A stretch of 64,000 nucleotides of DNA from Batkoa obscura (GCA_030770535.1 JASVEC010000005.1:1426001-1490000); one strand, 5' to 3'. Positions 1-14,072 are shown, numbered from the stretch's first letter. Translations and numbers: made by a program. The notes: generated from the sequence alone by a model not told the origin.

Positions 1-1274
1 TAATATCATTAACTTTTTGAACTTCTTTCTACCTCTCCGTTAATAATATTTTGTCTAGCTACTTCTTCCATTTTTTTACTAATATTATTTAATTTGGGTA
101 ATTTAGTTTCATTTTGATTAATAGTTTTAAAACCAATTATATAAATTTTAACAAAATTACTAATAACTCTAGTAGGGGTAAATACTTTTTTTGCTGCGTT
201 CTTGATACTCGTTCTAAAACAATTGACTATATTTATTATCCGTGCTTTATTAATTTTTTTAATTATTATTTTGAGGTGCCCCATCTTATTTAGAATTCGC
301 CTCAGGTAATAAGCTTTATTTTTCTCTCTCTAGAAATAAAACCTCTTGCTGTTAGATAGTTTATTAATAATTTGCCCTTTTTTGATAACTAGTTTAACTA
401 GATTCTTTTTATTTCACTAAATAATATTTGTTTTTTTGGTTGCATTATTATGAGTTGATTTTTTATTATTATTAATCATTTAGACCCAAAATTAAAAAAT
501 CAATTTAAATTTATAAAATAACATTTGAATAAATTAAATCACCTCTTTGTTTTATTTAAAAACCACTATTTAAATATGTTATATATTAATATAGCTAAGA
601 TTTAAATATAATATAAAATAAATCAAATTTTTAAAAATTTTGTATTAAATTAGTTTGTAATTAACTGTTTTTTAATGTTTTAAATTTATATTAAAATTTG
701 TTAAATTTTATTTATTTAAAAAGCGAATTTTGCCAAAATTAGTTAAAAATATAAAAATTGAATATTAAAAAATTAAATAAACAAATAATTAGTGCTGAAA
801 ATTACTGTAAATTACTTTTATTTAAAAAATATACAATTTAAAAATTTTTATAATTTTTTATTAATTATTTTATATTATGAATATCAAAATTTTATGCTGT
901 TAGATAAATCAATAAATTAATAATGTTTAAATTAAACTATTATAAATAAAATAACAGCTATTAAAATATTTTTAAATATATACTCCGAAAATCAACTCAA
1001 ATGGCTTCTTTTTTGACCAATACTACTTATATTTATGATTTAATATTATAGAATACTTATAATATTAGCTACAAAAGGCTTTAATTGTAATTGGAAACTT
1101 AAAATTTATTGTATTAAAAGCTCAAATTTGTAAAACTACTTTTTAGTGTACCTTCCTTGCTTTTACCATCAACCCAAATAGGTCAATTTCCCGGAAAAGC
1201 ACCTGTTAATAAAACTATAATTAAATAATAATGTTTATAGAATAAATTATCAAATTATGTAAAAACATATTAGC

Positions 1275-1379
1275 ATATAGGGGTGTTTTTTTTAGTTTCA
1301 TGACTTTCCATTTTTTGAGCGCTATTTAAGTCCAAAAATTTCTAGTAAAACTCTTGAACAAAAAAATACATCCTCATAT
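1275..1379 (+). mobile_element. MITE, TGGGGATG family, diverged copy
   Basis: The left end reads ATATAGGGGTGT and the right end ACATCCTCATAT, an imperfect terminal inverted repeat. The interior has the family landmarks in order: TTTCATGACTTTCC, AGCGCTATTT, then CTTGAACAAAAAAATA. The element is about 105 bp with no coding capacity. The family behaves as TA-flanked elements of Tc1/mariner-like size and ends, which is an inference from the termini. Confidence 0.85.
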
Positions 1380-1800
1380 GATTAGCTGATTCTTTATCCG
1401 ATTTAGATTTTTAGCAAAAATTAGGAATTAAGCACAAGATGGTATGAAATTAAGTTGCTTTTTTTCTTAATTAAAATTATTCATGGGAATATTTTTTTAT
1501 TCAGTAATCTAAAATTTTTGAAAAAATCTACGCTACACAGAAAATGGACAAAAAATATGAAATGGAAAATTTTATCCTTAACTTTAACTGAACTTTTAAA
1601 TTTACCCATATATATAAGTACTAAAAAAAAAGTAAATGTTGATTTCCTCTGAAAAAAAGTAGAAAAAGTGACAAATTTTTTATCAGAAAATGCCTCTCTT
1701 GAGGCTTTCCTTAACGTTGCAGCTTTAATTTTTTATTTGAAAAGTCAGTTTTCTAAAATGTAGACTTATCTGCTAAGTTTAAATTTTGATTTGATTTAAG

Positions 1801-1904
1801 TATATAGTAATGTTTTTTGGCTTCATCACTTTTTCCATTTTTTAAGCGCTATTTGAGAGGAAAAATTGGTAGTAAAATTCTTACACAAAAACATATCCCC
1901 ATAT
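1801..1904 (+). mobile_element. MITE, TGGGGATG family, degenerate copy
   Basis: The left terminus is eroded (TATATAGTAATG). The interior TTCATCACTTTTTCC, the AAGCGCTATTTGAG core and the right end ATATCCCCATAT match the family. Confidence 0.75.
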
Positions 1905-2301
1905 AATTGTTTCAACTGTATATTATCATTAATTTCAATACTAATTAAACCTAACAATATTTTCACTTTAGCTCAAAAACTTGATTATTTAATATGGAAA
2001 TGTTATTTGAATAACGGTTGTCTAGCAGCTCAATGAAAGTTAGCTCAGTGCTTAAGTTTAATTTATTGATTTGATTTTTATGATTTTATAAGCTTGTTCT
2101 AACATCAATCTCCAACCCAATTCAAGGATGATTTTCAAATAGTATTGTATATACTTTCACTTTTAGAGTTGATGTTTTTTAGGTGCTTCAATCAAAACAG
2201 TTTATGGCTTAATGTTTGTTGATTATTTAAAATATTATATTAAAATTAAATGACAGATATTTAAATTTAAGATTATCTCTATTTTTATTAGAAAAATACA
2301 A

Positions 2302-2335
2302 TTTTAAATATTAAATATTAAATATTAAATATTAA
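2302..2335. repeat. 7-bp microsatellite (TTAAATA)n
   Basis: About five consecutive units of the heptamer TTAAATA, in gene-free DNA. Confidence 0.85.
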
Positions 2336-4028
2336 TCATTTATAAAGAAAACTAAATAATAAAAATAAATAAAATGAAAATACTATTTTATTAAATCTAA
2401 AAAATTATAACTAGTGAGTTAAGCTGTTTCCTTCATTTTATTTAAAAATTTAATATATCATTTTTTATTAAGGAATAGTATTAATAGCTGATTTAAGGAC
2501 ATTATAATAACTATTTTTATTATTTTCTGGTTTTTATGAAATCAATAAATTTGACTCAATTGTGCTTTAAAAGGTATAATCAAAATAATTACAGCTATTT
2601 TTTAAAAAGCCAAGATAAAAGGGTTATACTTTTAGATCATTTTTTTACTAAATACATCTAGCTTTACGAAATTACCTTATTTTAGCCCTTTAACAATCTA
2701 TAAGAAATAACAGCCCTCTACTGACTCTCGCAGACAACCTAATAAAAAATTGTTTTTTTTAGATGTAAATAGTAAGCCGAATCAGTATATTAAGCTAGTG
2801 AAAAGATGATTATGTTTGTTAATTGGCTTTAATATTGATTTGGTTACTTGACCTTCAGTTCTTTTTAATTTCTTTGTCACTTTTCTGTTTCAACCAAAAA
2901 ATAAACCACTGGAGACTTTTGTTGATACTGAGTTAAATATATGCTGAACTGACAAGATAACTGGAAGAGTTAAGGGAAGACCTGATATGTAATTTGATAT
3001 GATTCTATTATTATAGTATGAACCAAGCTAATGTTTTATCTAGGTCTTCAATACTTTATATCTTATAATTGAATTTTTATAAGGCATGTGGTGGTGAAAT
3101 AATACTTGTATTATAATAAAGATTTTAGTCGATAGATTATAATATTTCCTATTTGTGGGTTTTTAATATTAACGTTTATATATGATATTTTAAAATATTA
3201 TTAATAGTTTAGTCTAAGTTTATTTTTTAATCTGTTAAAAATATTATTATATTTTTCTTTTTCAGTAATCCTAAATCCATTTCATCAATCTATTGTTTTA
3301 AAAATAAAATCACTCAAAGTTTATAAAGTAAAAAAAAAACATAATGAAAAAACTATAAATATCGTTCTTATTTTATTAATAACAATATATATGATATTAT
3401 AATTTACTTTGTTGTTTCTGTAAGCCCCAGATGATCTTGTTTTGCTTTTTGAGTATCTTTTTTAAATTAGTGTTTATTAGTCAAAATCTTTAGGCTTTCA
3501 GAATTCAGAATTCAGTTTCATCAATCAATTTGCTGACTAGTCGAAGTTAATTTATAAATATAAAGTAAAGGAATTTGTTAATAATAAATTAATAGCTAAG
3601 AGTCATAATTTTATTGTTCTTATTATTATTGCTTTATTTTATATTTTATCTGATGAGTAGATAGTTTATCTGATATAATAAATCTATTGAAAATAAGACA
3701 TTTACCAAAACTTCAACCAATAAAATACAAGATATTCAGTTGAAGAAAACTTAATTTGATAAAATTAAGGGAATTAATTTTTTTATTTTAAAGGCAAAAT
3801 GCTTGGTTTTGGGTATTTTTTTAAAATTATGCCTGGTAATTTTCTAGAAAAGATTAAATTTATATAGCTACCCAATTAATTAAAATGAATTTTAGGTTTA
3901 AATTTCAGTTAAATTAAAAATGAATAAAAGTTAGCAACAGAAAAAGCCAAACTTTTATTGTTTTTGCCATTTTTTTTAAAAAAAGAGTTTATAATTTATA
4001 TAATCTTTATATTTAAACTGGAGACAAC

Positions 4029-6261
<2,233 letters not shown>

Positions 6262-6734
6262 TTTTTTTAGTGTATTCTTATTATCCTTTTTTATATACCT
6301 TTTTGACTCTCTTCAATTGCCAACTATTTTATTTATAACGCTTACCAAGTTTTGCATATTGCTGTTACTATATATTAGTATATGTATTATTAGCTTACTT
6401 TTCTAACATTCTTATTTTTGGATAGTGTTAATCATTGTATATTGAATTATATGCTATTAGCTTACTTTTTCTGATAAACAATTTTTGCTAGAACTTAATA
6501 AAAAAACCACCATATTTACTTTGTTTGGTAAATTACCTAAATTTTTGGATTATTATAAGAACATAATTTGATTAACTTTATACCTTTTGAAATTTTTTTA
6601 TAAAATAGCTGTTATATTATAATACTTAAAGGATATGCTTTTTTACTTATAAACCTGTTACTATAGCTCTAATTTATCTAATATGATACTTGGAATAGAC
6701 GTTATAACTAGTTATATTTATACTACAAGGCATA

Positions 6735-6841
6735 ATATGAGGATGTTTTTTTTGATTTCATTACTTTTTCCATTTTTTAAGCGTTATTTGAGTGGAAAGA
6801 TTATTAGTAAAATTATTAAACAAAAAAATACATTCCCATAT
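6735..6841 (+). mobile_element. MITE, TGGGGATG family
   Basis: The ends are ATATGAGGATGT and ACATTCCCATAT. The interior matches the consensus (TTTCATTACTTTTTCC, AAGCGTTATTTGAG, TTATTAAACAAAAAAATA). It is the first of two direct copies about 45 bp apart. Confidence 0.92.
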
Positions 6842-6885
6842 AATAAAACTTAAAAAGTGAGGTGAAACTCATATAGCATGTAATC

Positions 6886-6991
6886 ATATGGGGATGTTTT
6901 TTTTGGTTTCATCACTTTTCCATTTTTTAAGCGCTATTTAAGTGGAAAAACTGCTAGTAAAATTCTTAAACAAAAAAATACATCCCCATAT
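6886..6991 (+). mobile_element. MITE, TGGGGATG family, near-consensus copy
   Basis: This copy has clean ends, ATATGGGGATGT and ACATCCCCATAT, and a full interior. It lies in the same orientation as the neighbouring copy at 6735-6841. Confidence 0.95.
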
Positions 6992-7775
6992 ATCCTTTTT
7001 GAATCTTGTTGCAGTTATAATGTATTTTATTATAAAAATACGGGACTATTTAGATCTAAAAAATCATATTAGTTAAAACATTAATTGGAAATGTTTTTTT
7101 AAATTAAGACATTTAAACCACTTTTCAAAGCTAAATTTTTATAACTACGGGGTATTTTAGTTACTGTGAGTATTTGAAAAACTATAACTAATATAGCATA
7201 GCAAAAGCTAAAAAAAACATAGTTGGTTTAATTCAAACTCAATTTTTTATATATTGATAATAAACAATAAATAATAACTAATCATTTAATTTAATTAAAC
7301 AAATAAATGACATGATCTGTTATGTAAGAAGTAATTAAAAGCAAATCAAAAGCAATTTTAAAAATAAAGTAAAAAGTAAATAGAATAATTACTGATTATT
7401 AAGTTTTATTCTATTAAACTCCAAAATATTAAATTTTATTACTTAGATATAGTTCAGTAATCAATTTATATTATTGATCATAGTAATGACCATTATAATA
7501 CTAACACTGAATTTATTATAACTTAATATTAGAAATTTTTTATATCTAACTAGATAATTATATAAACAATAACTCCTTTTATTTATAATAATACTCTTAT
7601 TTTAAAATTGTTATCAATAAATTAGTATTGTCTTTTTTGTAATAAATAATATCGTTTTTGAAGAACAGTTCTTATGATTACCCTAAAAATTAAGTTCATG
7701 AATGATAAGATGAATGATTGGTTATCTTCGATCATAAAAAAATCGGGTCTATGAACAATTTCGAACTAAAAATAG

Positions 7776-7785
7776 TATATAATAA
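7776..7785 (+). promoter_or_regulatory. TATA box of the trypsin gene
   Basis: TATATAATAA lies about 51-60 nt upstream of the trypsin ATG, a position shared by the other secreted-enzyme genes in this window. Confidence 0.5.
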
Positions 7786-7835
7786 ACGAAAGCACCTTCA
7801 ACCACGACTTCAAATTTATTATTATAAAAACTAAT

Positions 7836-8744
7836 ATGCTAACTAATATAATCAACCCTTTACTCTTTTTCTCTGCTATCGTTTTAGCCCAAGATAGCAG
7901 AATTATTAATGGTTTCCCCGTTGAACCCGAATTTAAATACCCTTGGATGGCTACCATCTTCCGTTATGGCGAATATTTTTGTGGTGCTACATTAATAAGA
8001 GATGATATGATCATCACCGCTGCTCATTGTGCAGGTGGATTAATTGCTCCTTTAGATACTTTTGAAGTTCAATTACATCGTCACAATTTAGCTAAAAGTA
8101 TTGAAGAAGAGAATGGAAAAGCTTATAAAGTTCTCAAACGTTGGGTACCAACTGATTTTGATAGGGATGCTTTATACAATGATAGTAATATTACTTTAAT
8201 TATTAGTTTGATTTTTGTTTATAATATTTTTTAGTTGCTATCATGCAATTCGATAATAAAAGCAAAAGACGTAATAATGTTCGTATAGATGACCAATTAT
8301 ATCATAGAGAAGGAATGAGAGTTACTGCTTTAGGTTGGGGTGCCACCAAACCACTCGGTGCTAATACTGATGAATTACAAGAAGTATGGTTACCATTAGC
8401 TAGCAGAAATAATTGTGTTGGGGTTTATAAACAAAAATTAAATTACACTGTTGTTAAAACTCAAATATGTGCTGGTTTTAAACAAGGCGGTAAGGATACT
8501 TGTAGAGGTGACTCTGGAGGTCCATTATTTAGTTATGTTAATGACAAACCATTATTAATTGGAATTACTTCCAATGGTATCGCATGTGCTGAACCAAATA
8601 CGCCTGCAGTAACATTGTTATATTCTATATTTTAAGATATTAATTATTTTTTAGGTTTATACTCGCGTAGCAAGATATTATGGTTGGATTCAAAAAGTTA
8701 TGAATGGAAAATTGAAACCTAATCCAATTCCTGCGAGAAGATAA
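7836..8744 (+). CDS. Secreted trypsin-like serine protease (S1A)
   Basis: The gene encodes a chymotrypsin-fold endopeptidase, predicted to be secreted and to cut after Lys/Arg. Three exons are inferred (7836-8184, 8235-8608, 8655-8744; introns 50 and 46 nt), giving 270 residues. A signal peptide covers about residues 1-18, followed by a very short propeptide ending in DSR; cleavage before IINGF would give the usual new N terminus. The triad is H64 (TAAHC), D116 (NDIAIM, split by intron 1) and S210 (GDSGGP). The specificity-pocket Asp (chymotrypsin 189) is D204 in KDTCRGDSGG, so true trypsin specificity is expected. The last exon supplies VYTRVARYYGWI, the typical C-terminal helix. Without splicing the gene looks like two broken pieces. 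Trypsins of this kind are patchy in fungi and commoner in arthropod-associated lineages. Confidence 0.93.
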
Positions 8745-9727
8745 TATATTTAGTAAAACTAGTATTTGATAATAAAATTTTAAATAATAAAGTATAGTAT
8801 TATATGACGCCTCAGAAAGGATATTAATTTTTCTCTTAGTCATGAAAATCTTATTGTATCATCATTTAAACACAATTAATAACAAGAGTTTGAAAATTGA
8901 GCTCCGCATTTAAAAAACTACCCTACTATCACCAACTAGATATGATACGGTGGATAACCCCAATTTATAATTTATTTATATTTTAAGTTACTTCCTGCAT
9001 TTGATCCCCTAGAACTTTCAAATGCCTTTTGTTATTAAATGATGGAATCTGTCTGATATACTAGAAGTCTTAATCTCCTTCTTCTATGACTTAACAACTA
9101 ATTGCTGTATATTGATTTCGTATCGTTTTTCCAAATTCATAGTTTAACTGTTTTTAGTTGTCTAGTAATATCTAACTATGATATACATTGTTATTTATAC
9201 TATTTGAACTATTGGCAACCTCCTATTTTAGGCTGAAATTATAATTCGCTCCATATTGAGGCTGTTACTTTTATTATTTGGCTAATTTTTATTTCATAAT
9301 TAATCTTTACTTTATTGTATTCAAGCTACACTTTTAAAAAAAGGTGTATTCAGGTCATTAAAAATACAGAATAAAAGTTTTTCAAAGTTAATATTTATTC
9401 ACTTAATTAACAGTAATGATAAATATTAAAGGCATTTAAATATTTTGTATTTTATCTAAAAGAACTTGTTTTATTTTTTAAAACAAGTTAAATACTTAAA
9501 GTTTATTATAGCTCAGTAACAAACGTATTAAATAAATTTTTAATATTTTTAAATAAAAATATTAATCTATGAGATACAGCAATTTGAAGATAATCATGGC
9601 TTTTAACTACTTTAAAATTTTATTTTAATAGTTGATAAATGTTTATACAAATTTTGGCTATATAATAGATATATAACATTATAAATTAGAGTAAGTACTT
9701 TTATGTACATATTGAAAAGTAAATATT

Positions 9728-9831
9728 ATATGGGGATGTTTTTTTTGATTTCATCACTTTTTCCATTTTTTAAGTGCTATTTGAGTGGAAAGATGAGTAA
9801 AATTATTAAACAAAAAAATATATCCCCATAT
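9728..9831 (+). mobile_element. MITE, TGGGGATG family
   Basis: The ends are ATATGGGGATGT and ATATCCCCATAT. A few bases are missing from the interior, where AGATGAGTAAAATT replaces the longer consensus. Confidence 0.93.
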
Positions 9832-10261
9832 GAAATTACGATTTGAAGTAGAAATTTTAATATGTCAACTTTATTTTACCTTACTAAGCTTTTAATTGGT
9901 GGCTATTTTTAGATACTCAAGTATAAAGCTAATCAATTGTATAATAAATATCTAATTATTAGTTTACTTAATTCTTTTATTTTATTTATAAGTATTCTTT
10001 TCTTTGTGAACTTTGTTCTTATAGTTCAGCGTCTAAATGTTTAAAATGATACTTTTATTCTAATAGTTTACCATGCTATGTTTATATTGTTTTTCTTTTA
10101 AACTATCAGTATAATCTATATGAAAATATTACTTTGTTTTGAAACTCTATCCTTTGTAAGTAGTGAGTTACTTGTTAATGTTCTTTAATTTTTAAGTCTA
10201 AAGCACTGTTAACTAGTAGCTTATAATAAAGTAATAATTCTGACATATTTTAAAATTGGTC

Positions 10262-10366
10262 CATGAGGATGTTTTTTTGGTTTCATTACTTTTTCCATTT
10301 TTTAAGCGCTATTTAAGTGGAAAGATTGTTAGTAAAATTATTAAACAAGAAAATACATCCCCATAT
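10262..10366 (+). mobile_element. MITE, TGGGGATG family
   Basis: The left end is CATGAGGATGT and the right end ACATCCCCATAT, with a full interior (TTTCATTACTTTTTCC, AAGCGCTATTTAAG). Confidence 0.92.
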
Positions 10367-10704
10367 AAATAAAAGGGCTTATTTTAATATATGTCTTTTT
10401 GATATCTATTTTAGATTTATTAAGATTATAGCATTTAGTTGTACAAGTTTCAGTGTTCTAAAGCTTAATTACTAAATTTATACAAAAAATTATATAGTTA
10501 AAATAGAACAAAGTGATAATAAAAATTTAAAAGAACCCATCTCTTAAACCAATAAGCATTCATTTCTTTTAAAATTATTTGCTTTAAATGTATTTTATTG
10601 TATCACACTAAAATCCCATTTGGCTTTAATAAATTAAAAAAATTTATATTGTTATAGTAATCTAAAATGGAAGTTAATAGCTATTTATAATTCAATGAAC
10701 AAAG

Positions 10705-10712
10705 TATATAAG
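10705..10712 (+). promoter_or_regulatory. TATA box of the first S28 gene
   Basis: TATATAAG lies 32-39 nt upstream of the ATG. Confidence 0.45.
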
Positions 10713-10743
10713 ATGGTTATTTGAAATTAAGATTATAACTAAA

Positions 10744-12183
10744 ATGAATTTTAAAATATTTCAAATCTCTATAATGTTAGTTTCCGTGATGGCTGAGCCA
10801 TACTACGGCTCCTTAAAGATAAACGATGAAATGTTGAACAAATTTAGAATATTTCGAAGTGGCGAAGAAACAACAGAATATTGGTTTGATCAAATTTTAA
10901 CCCATGATGATACCCCGGATAGCAATATAACCTGGCAACAAAGATATTTTGTAAATGACCAATTTTATCAACCAGGCGGGCCTGCTTTTCTTTTTATAGG
11001 TGGTGAAAGTGAGTTAACTGGGAGCTGGGCTCAAAATTCGCTTTTATCTAAAGCTGCCGAAGAGCATAAAGGTGTAGTATATGCCCTAGAGCATCGATTT
11101 TATGGTAAATCCTATCCAAAACCTGACCTAACCCTTGATAGCTTAAAGTACCTTACTTCAGATTTGGTTATTGATGACTTAGCTTACTTTGCTAAAAATA
11201 TTCAACTACCCCAATCAAATACCACTACTAATGGTGTTACTACAAAGTGGATACTTTCTGGTGGAAGTTATCCTGGGAATCTTTCTGCATGGGCACGCAA
11301 GAAATATTCAGACGTTTTTCATGCTGCGATTGCTTCATCTGCACCAGTTGAAGCAAAGGAAAACTTTTATGAATACGATTTGCAAGTCCAAAGATCATTG
11401 GCTGAAAATGGTGGGCAAGAGTGTCTAAATTATTATCTTCAAAACTTTAAAGCTATTGATGAGATATTATTTAGTGGTGATGAAATTAGGATTGATGCTC
11501 TGAAAGAGTCATTCACCTGTGCTGACGTTGATAACAGGTATTTTGCAACTGCTCTAAATTACTTTGCTGGTTTGGTTCAAGACAATGATAACAATAACCT
11601 CAAAGTTGCTAAACATTGTAAAACACTCTATTTAAATGGGACAGTGGCTGAAAAATTAAACGATTTTGCCTTGAGTTTTAAAAATGCTCTTGGAAGCAGC
11701 TCATGCGCAACCTTTACTAACTATTCATATTACAATAATACTCGTCAACCATCTCCCAAAGAATTTAGTCGCCAATGGTTATATCAGTCTTGTAATGAAT
11801 TTGGTTACTGGCAAGTTGCTCCGCCAAAAGACTTTCCAGCAGCAAGGTCCCGCCTCTTAGATGTTGATTTTAACCGTGAAGCCTACTGCAGTGGAATCTT
11901 TGGACCCTCAGGTCCAAAGGGTCCAAAAGTTGATGAGACTAACAAGAAATATCTTGGCAAAAATATTCAAACTGATAGATTGTTATTCGTTAATGGCGAG
12001 CTTGACCCGTGGACACCGCTTTCCATTACTGATCCAACAGATAAGATCCCTACTATAATAATCAAAGGGGCCGCCCATTGTGCTGACCTTGCTTACCCGG
12101 ACTCAAGTGATACACAGTATGTTGCAGAAGCAAAGGATAAAATCCTTGGATTTATTAGAGATATGATAAAATTAAGTACTTAG
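10744..12183 (+). CDS. Secreted S28 serine carboxypeptidase/aminopeptidase
   Basis: This is a 479-residue intronless gene of peptidase family S28 (lysosomal Pro-X carboxypeptidase / dipeptidyl peptidase 2 family), which removes residues next to proline. A signal peptide covers about residues 1-17. The alpha/beta-hydrolase motifs are in order: GGPAFLFIGGE, YALEHRFYGKS, nucleophile S175 in GGSYPGN, D421 in LDPWTPL and H445 in GAAHCAD. Several NxS/T sites fit secretion. The length is normal for the family. It is convergent with a paralogue at 12624-14072 with similar motifs throughout. The start is the first ATG of the frame, just before the signal peptide. S28 splits into carboxypeptidases and dipeptidyl peptidases, and I cannot tell which this is. 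Confidence 0.94.
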   Translation: MNFKIFQISIMLVSVMAEPYYGSLKINDEMLNKFRIFRSGEETTEYWFDQILTHDDTPDSNITWQQRYFVNDQFYQPGGPAFLFIGGESELTGSWAQNSLLSKAAEEHKGVVYALEHRFYGKSYPKPDLTLDSLKYLTSDLVIDDLAYFAKNIQLPQSNTTTNGVTTKWILSGGSYPGNLSAWARKKYSDVFHAAIASSAPVEAKENFYEYDLQVQRSLAENGGQECLNYYLQNFKAIDEILFSGDEIRIDALKESFTCADVDNRYFATALNYFAGLVQDNDNNNLKVAKHCKTLYLNGTVAEKLNDFALSFKNALGSSSCATFTNYSYYNNTRQPSPKEFSRQWLYQSCNEFGYWQVAPPKDFPAARSRLLDVDFNREAYCSGIFGPSGPKGPKVDETNKKYLGKNIQTDRLLFVNGELDPWTPLSITDPTDKIPTIIIKGAAHCADLAYPDSSDTQYVAEAKDKILGFIRDMIKLST

Positions 12184-12623
12184 TGACCTATAACTATGTT
12201 TTTATTTTAAAGTCCTGATAAAGATTATAATGTTTGTTTTTGTTTTATCAATAGTTGAAATAAATTTACATGACTAATTTGATTTAAAAGTATGGGGATA
12301 TATTTTTTTGTTTAATAATTTACTAATAATCTTTCTGCTCAAATAGCGCTTAAAAAATGGAAAAAGTAATGAAACCAAAAAAAACATCCTCGTATATTGA
12401 ATTTTTCAGTGTAAATACTATATTGAAATAGAGGAAACTTGTATTACTCAGCATTGTATAAAATAGAAGCAAGTTTTTTAATGAATATTAATTCCTTAAT
12501 TTTTGCATAACGTACTATTAATAACCCCGTTGCTTTTGTCTTGTATATCATGAGAGATTAACAATTTAAAAATAAAAGTTATATAGTGCTAAAAATAAAG
12601 GGAAAATATGTCATAAGTAGAAT
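12184..12623. other. Convergent intergenic spacer with MITE
   Basis: This spacer lies between the 3' ends of the two S28 genes. It holds one minus-oriented MITE (12291-12394) and no gene. Confidence 0.6.
12291..12394 (-). mobile_element. MITE, TGGGGATG family
   Basis: It starts GTATGGGGATAT and ends ACATCCTCGTAT. The base before the TA differs from other copies, so the conserved element probably begins at TGGGG with TA outside it. It sits in the 3' flank of both S28 genes. Confidence 0.93.
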
Positions 12624-14072
12624 TTATTCGACCAAAAGACTATCAACAAACTCTAAGACTTTTTCTTTGGCTTCAGTAATTTCTTTAGAATCTGTTGGCA
12701 AAGAAATAGTCAAATCAGTCCCATGAGATGCCCCTTTAATCATAATAGAGGGCATAAGTTTGTTGGTTGAATTTATTACTGATAAAGGCATCCAAGGGTC
12801 AAGATCACCATTCACAAACATAAGCCTATCAACGTTGATATTTTTCCCATGGTATTTTTGATTGTATTGCTCAGGTTTAGGCACCTGTGGTCCTTTATCT
12901 CCAAGCACGTTCTTGCACGCAAACTTTCTAAAAAAAGGTACCGTTAAAAGGCGGGAGCGAACAGAATCTTGGCCTTTAGGTGGAGCTGTCCACCAGTAGC
13001 CAAACTCCAAGCAACTTTGGTAAATCCATTGACGGAAAAAGGACTGTGGTAATGGCTTTTTAGTATCTTTTAGGGAAGTTACATCGGTATAAAGTTCACA
13101 TGTGTTGTTTCCTAAGCTTTTCTTAAATGATTTAGCAAAGTCATCAAGCTTTTCAGTACGAGTACCATTTAATTTAAGCGTTTTACAGTAATCCACAACG
13201 TTTCCTGGTACCTTATTGTTATTATATTGAATCATTATAGAAAGATTGAAAAGTAATGGAATACCAAAATCTTCATCAGAAACTTCACTGCAAGAAAATT
13301 TATCCTTTAAAGCTTGCTTTTCTTGACTACTTCCTTTAAGTAGTACTTCATTAATAATGTTAAAATTTTCAATATGGTAAGTTAAGCATTCTTTGCCCCC
13401 ATTTTCAGCTAAAGATTTTTGAACTATTTGATCATATTCATAGTAGTTTTCTCTAACTTCAACTGGTGCAGAGGATGCTATAGCGCCAAAGAATAAATCT
13501 TGGTACTTTAAACGTGCCCAAGCAGCTAAATTACCCGGATAACTTCCACCAGTGATGATCCATTTTGATTTCTCCTTTTGACAGCGCGTACTATTGGATT
13601 GAGGAAGTTTGATATTTTTGGCAAAATAAACCAGATCTTCGATAGCTAAGTCGGCACTCAAATACTTTAAACTATCAACTGATAAATCTGGTTTAGGATA
13701 AGACTTGCCATAAAATCGATGTTCTAAGGCATAAATGATTCCGTGATATTTCTTTGCAGATATAGTTAAAAGTGAATACTGAGTCCATAAACCCTTTAAT
13801 TCCCCTTCTCCTCCTATAAACAAAAATACAGGCCCTCCCGGTTTATAATATTGATCATTTACAAAGTATCTTTGTTGCCAATATACTTTACTATCTTTTC
13901 CACCATCATGTGTTAATGTTTGATTAAACCACTGCTCTGGGACTTCTGGAACTTCTTCAGCTAAAGATCTAGAATTAACTTGCTTCAACATATTATTGTT
14001 AACTCTCAATGAAGTTAAGTGAGTAAAAGCTATAGTATAAGTTACTAATAATAAACTCAAATGTAATTTCAT
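12624..14072 (-). CDS. Secreted S28 serine peptidase, paralogue
   Basis: This 482-residue intronless gene is a paralogue of the one at 10744-12183. The N-terminal signal peptide is about residues 1-19 (MKLHLSLLLVTYTIAF). Motifs in order are GGPVFLFIGGE, YALEHRFYGKS, nucleophile S177 in GGSYPGN, D425 in LDPWMPL and H450 in GASHGTD. All catalytic residues are present, so the enzyme should be active against proline-containing peptides outside the cell or in the vacuole. The mature regions align end to end with the paralogue but differ at many positions, which suggests an older duplication than the tyrosinases. The two genes face each other tail to tail. Confidence 0.94.
   Translation of the reverse strand: MKLHLSLLLVTYTIAFTHLTSLRVNNNMLKQVNSRSLAEEVPEVPEQWFNQTLTHDGGKDSKVYWQQRYFVNDQYYKPGGPVFLFIGGEGELKGLWTQYSLLTISAKKYHGIIYALEHRFYGKSYPKPDLSVDSLKYLSADLAIEDLVYFAKNIKLPQSNSTRCQKEKSKWIITGGSYPGNLAAWARLKYQDLFFGAIASSAPVEVRENYYEYDQIVQKSLAENGGKECLTYHIENFNIINEVLLKGSSQEKQALKDKFSCSEVSDEDFGIPLLFNLSIMIQYNNNKVPGNVVDYCKTLKLNGTRTEKLDDFAKSFKKSLGNNTCELYTDVTSLKDTKKPLPQSFFRQWIYQSCLEFGYWWTAPPKGQDSVRSRLLTVPFFRKFACKNVLGDKGPQVPKPEQYNQKYHGKNINVDRLMFVNGDLDPWMPLSVINSTNKLMPSIMIKGASHGTDLTISLPTDSKEITEAKEKVLEFVDSLLVE

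Larger units (their letters stand above)
1..4028. other. Gene-free AT-rich region with MITE relics
   Basis: I see no convincing gene here. A Lys/Asn-rich open frame of 91 codons runs from 284 down to 9 on the minus strand, but I recognise no family in it. Two MITE copies lie at 1275-1379 and 1801-1904. Between them, around 1525-1575, is a stretch resembling one arm of the same family. A 7-bp microsatellite is present near 2302-2335. Positions 2680-3060 are less AT-rich and may hold decayed coding sequence, but nothing in it is identifiable. Confidence 0.6.
6262..7835. other. Intergenic region with two tandem MITEs
   Basis: Between the demethylase and the trypsin gene I see only two same-orientation MITE copies (6735-6841 and 6886-6991) and AT-rich sequence. 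The trypsin promoter lies at its right edge. Confidence 0.6.
8745..10743. other. Intergenic region with two MITEs
   Basis: AT-rich DNA with no recognisable gene. It contains MITE copies at 9728-9831 and 10262-10366 and the promoter of the S28 gene at the right end. Confidence 0.6.

Noticed and set aside
9-284. 91-codon minus-strand open frame at the left edge
   Set aside because: Lys/Asn-rich composition in AT-rich DNA, no recognisable motif and no supporting context. It could be a relic but is not supported.
8185-8654. Trypsin gene as a two-piece pseudogene
   Set aside because: Two short introns explain the apparent breaks and restore the catalytic Asp and the C-terminal helix.
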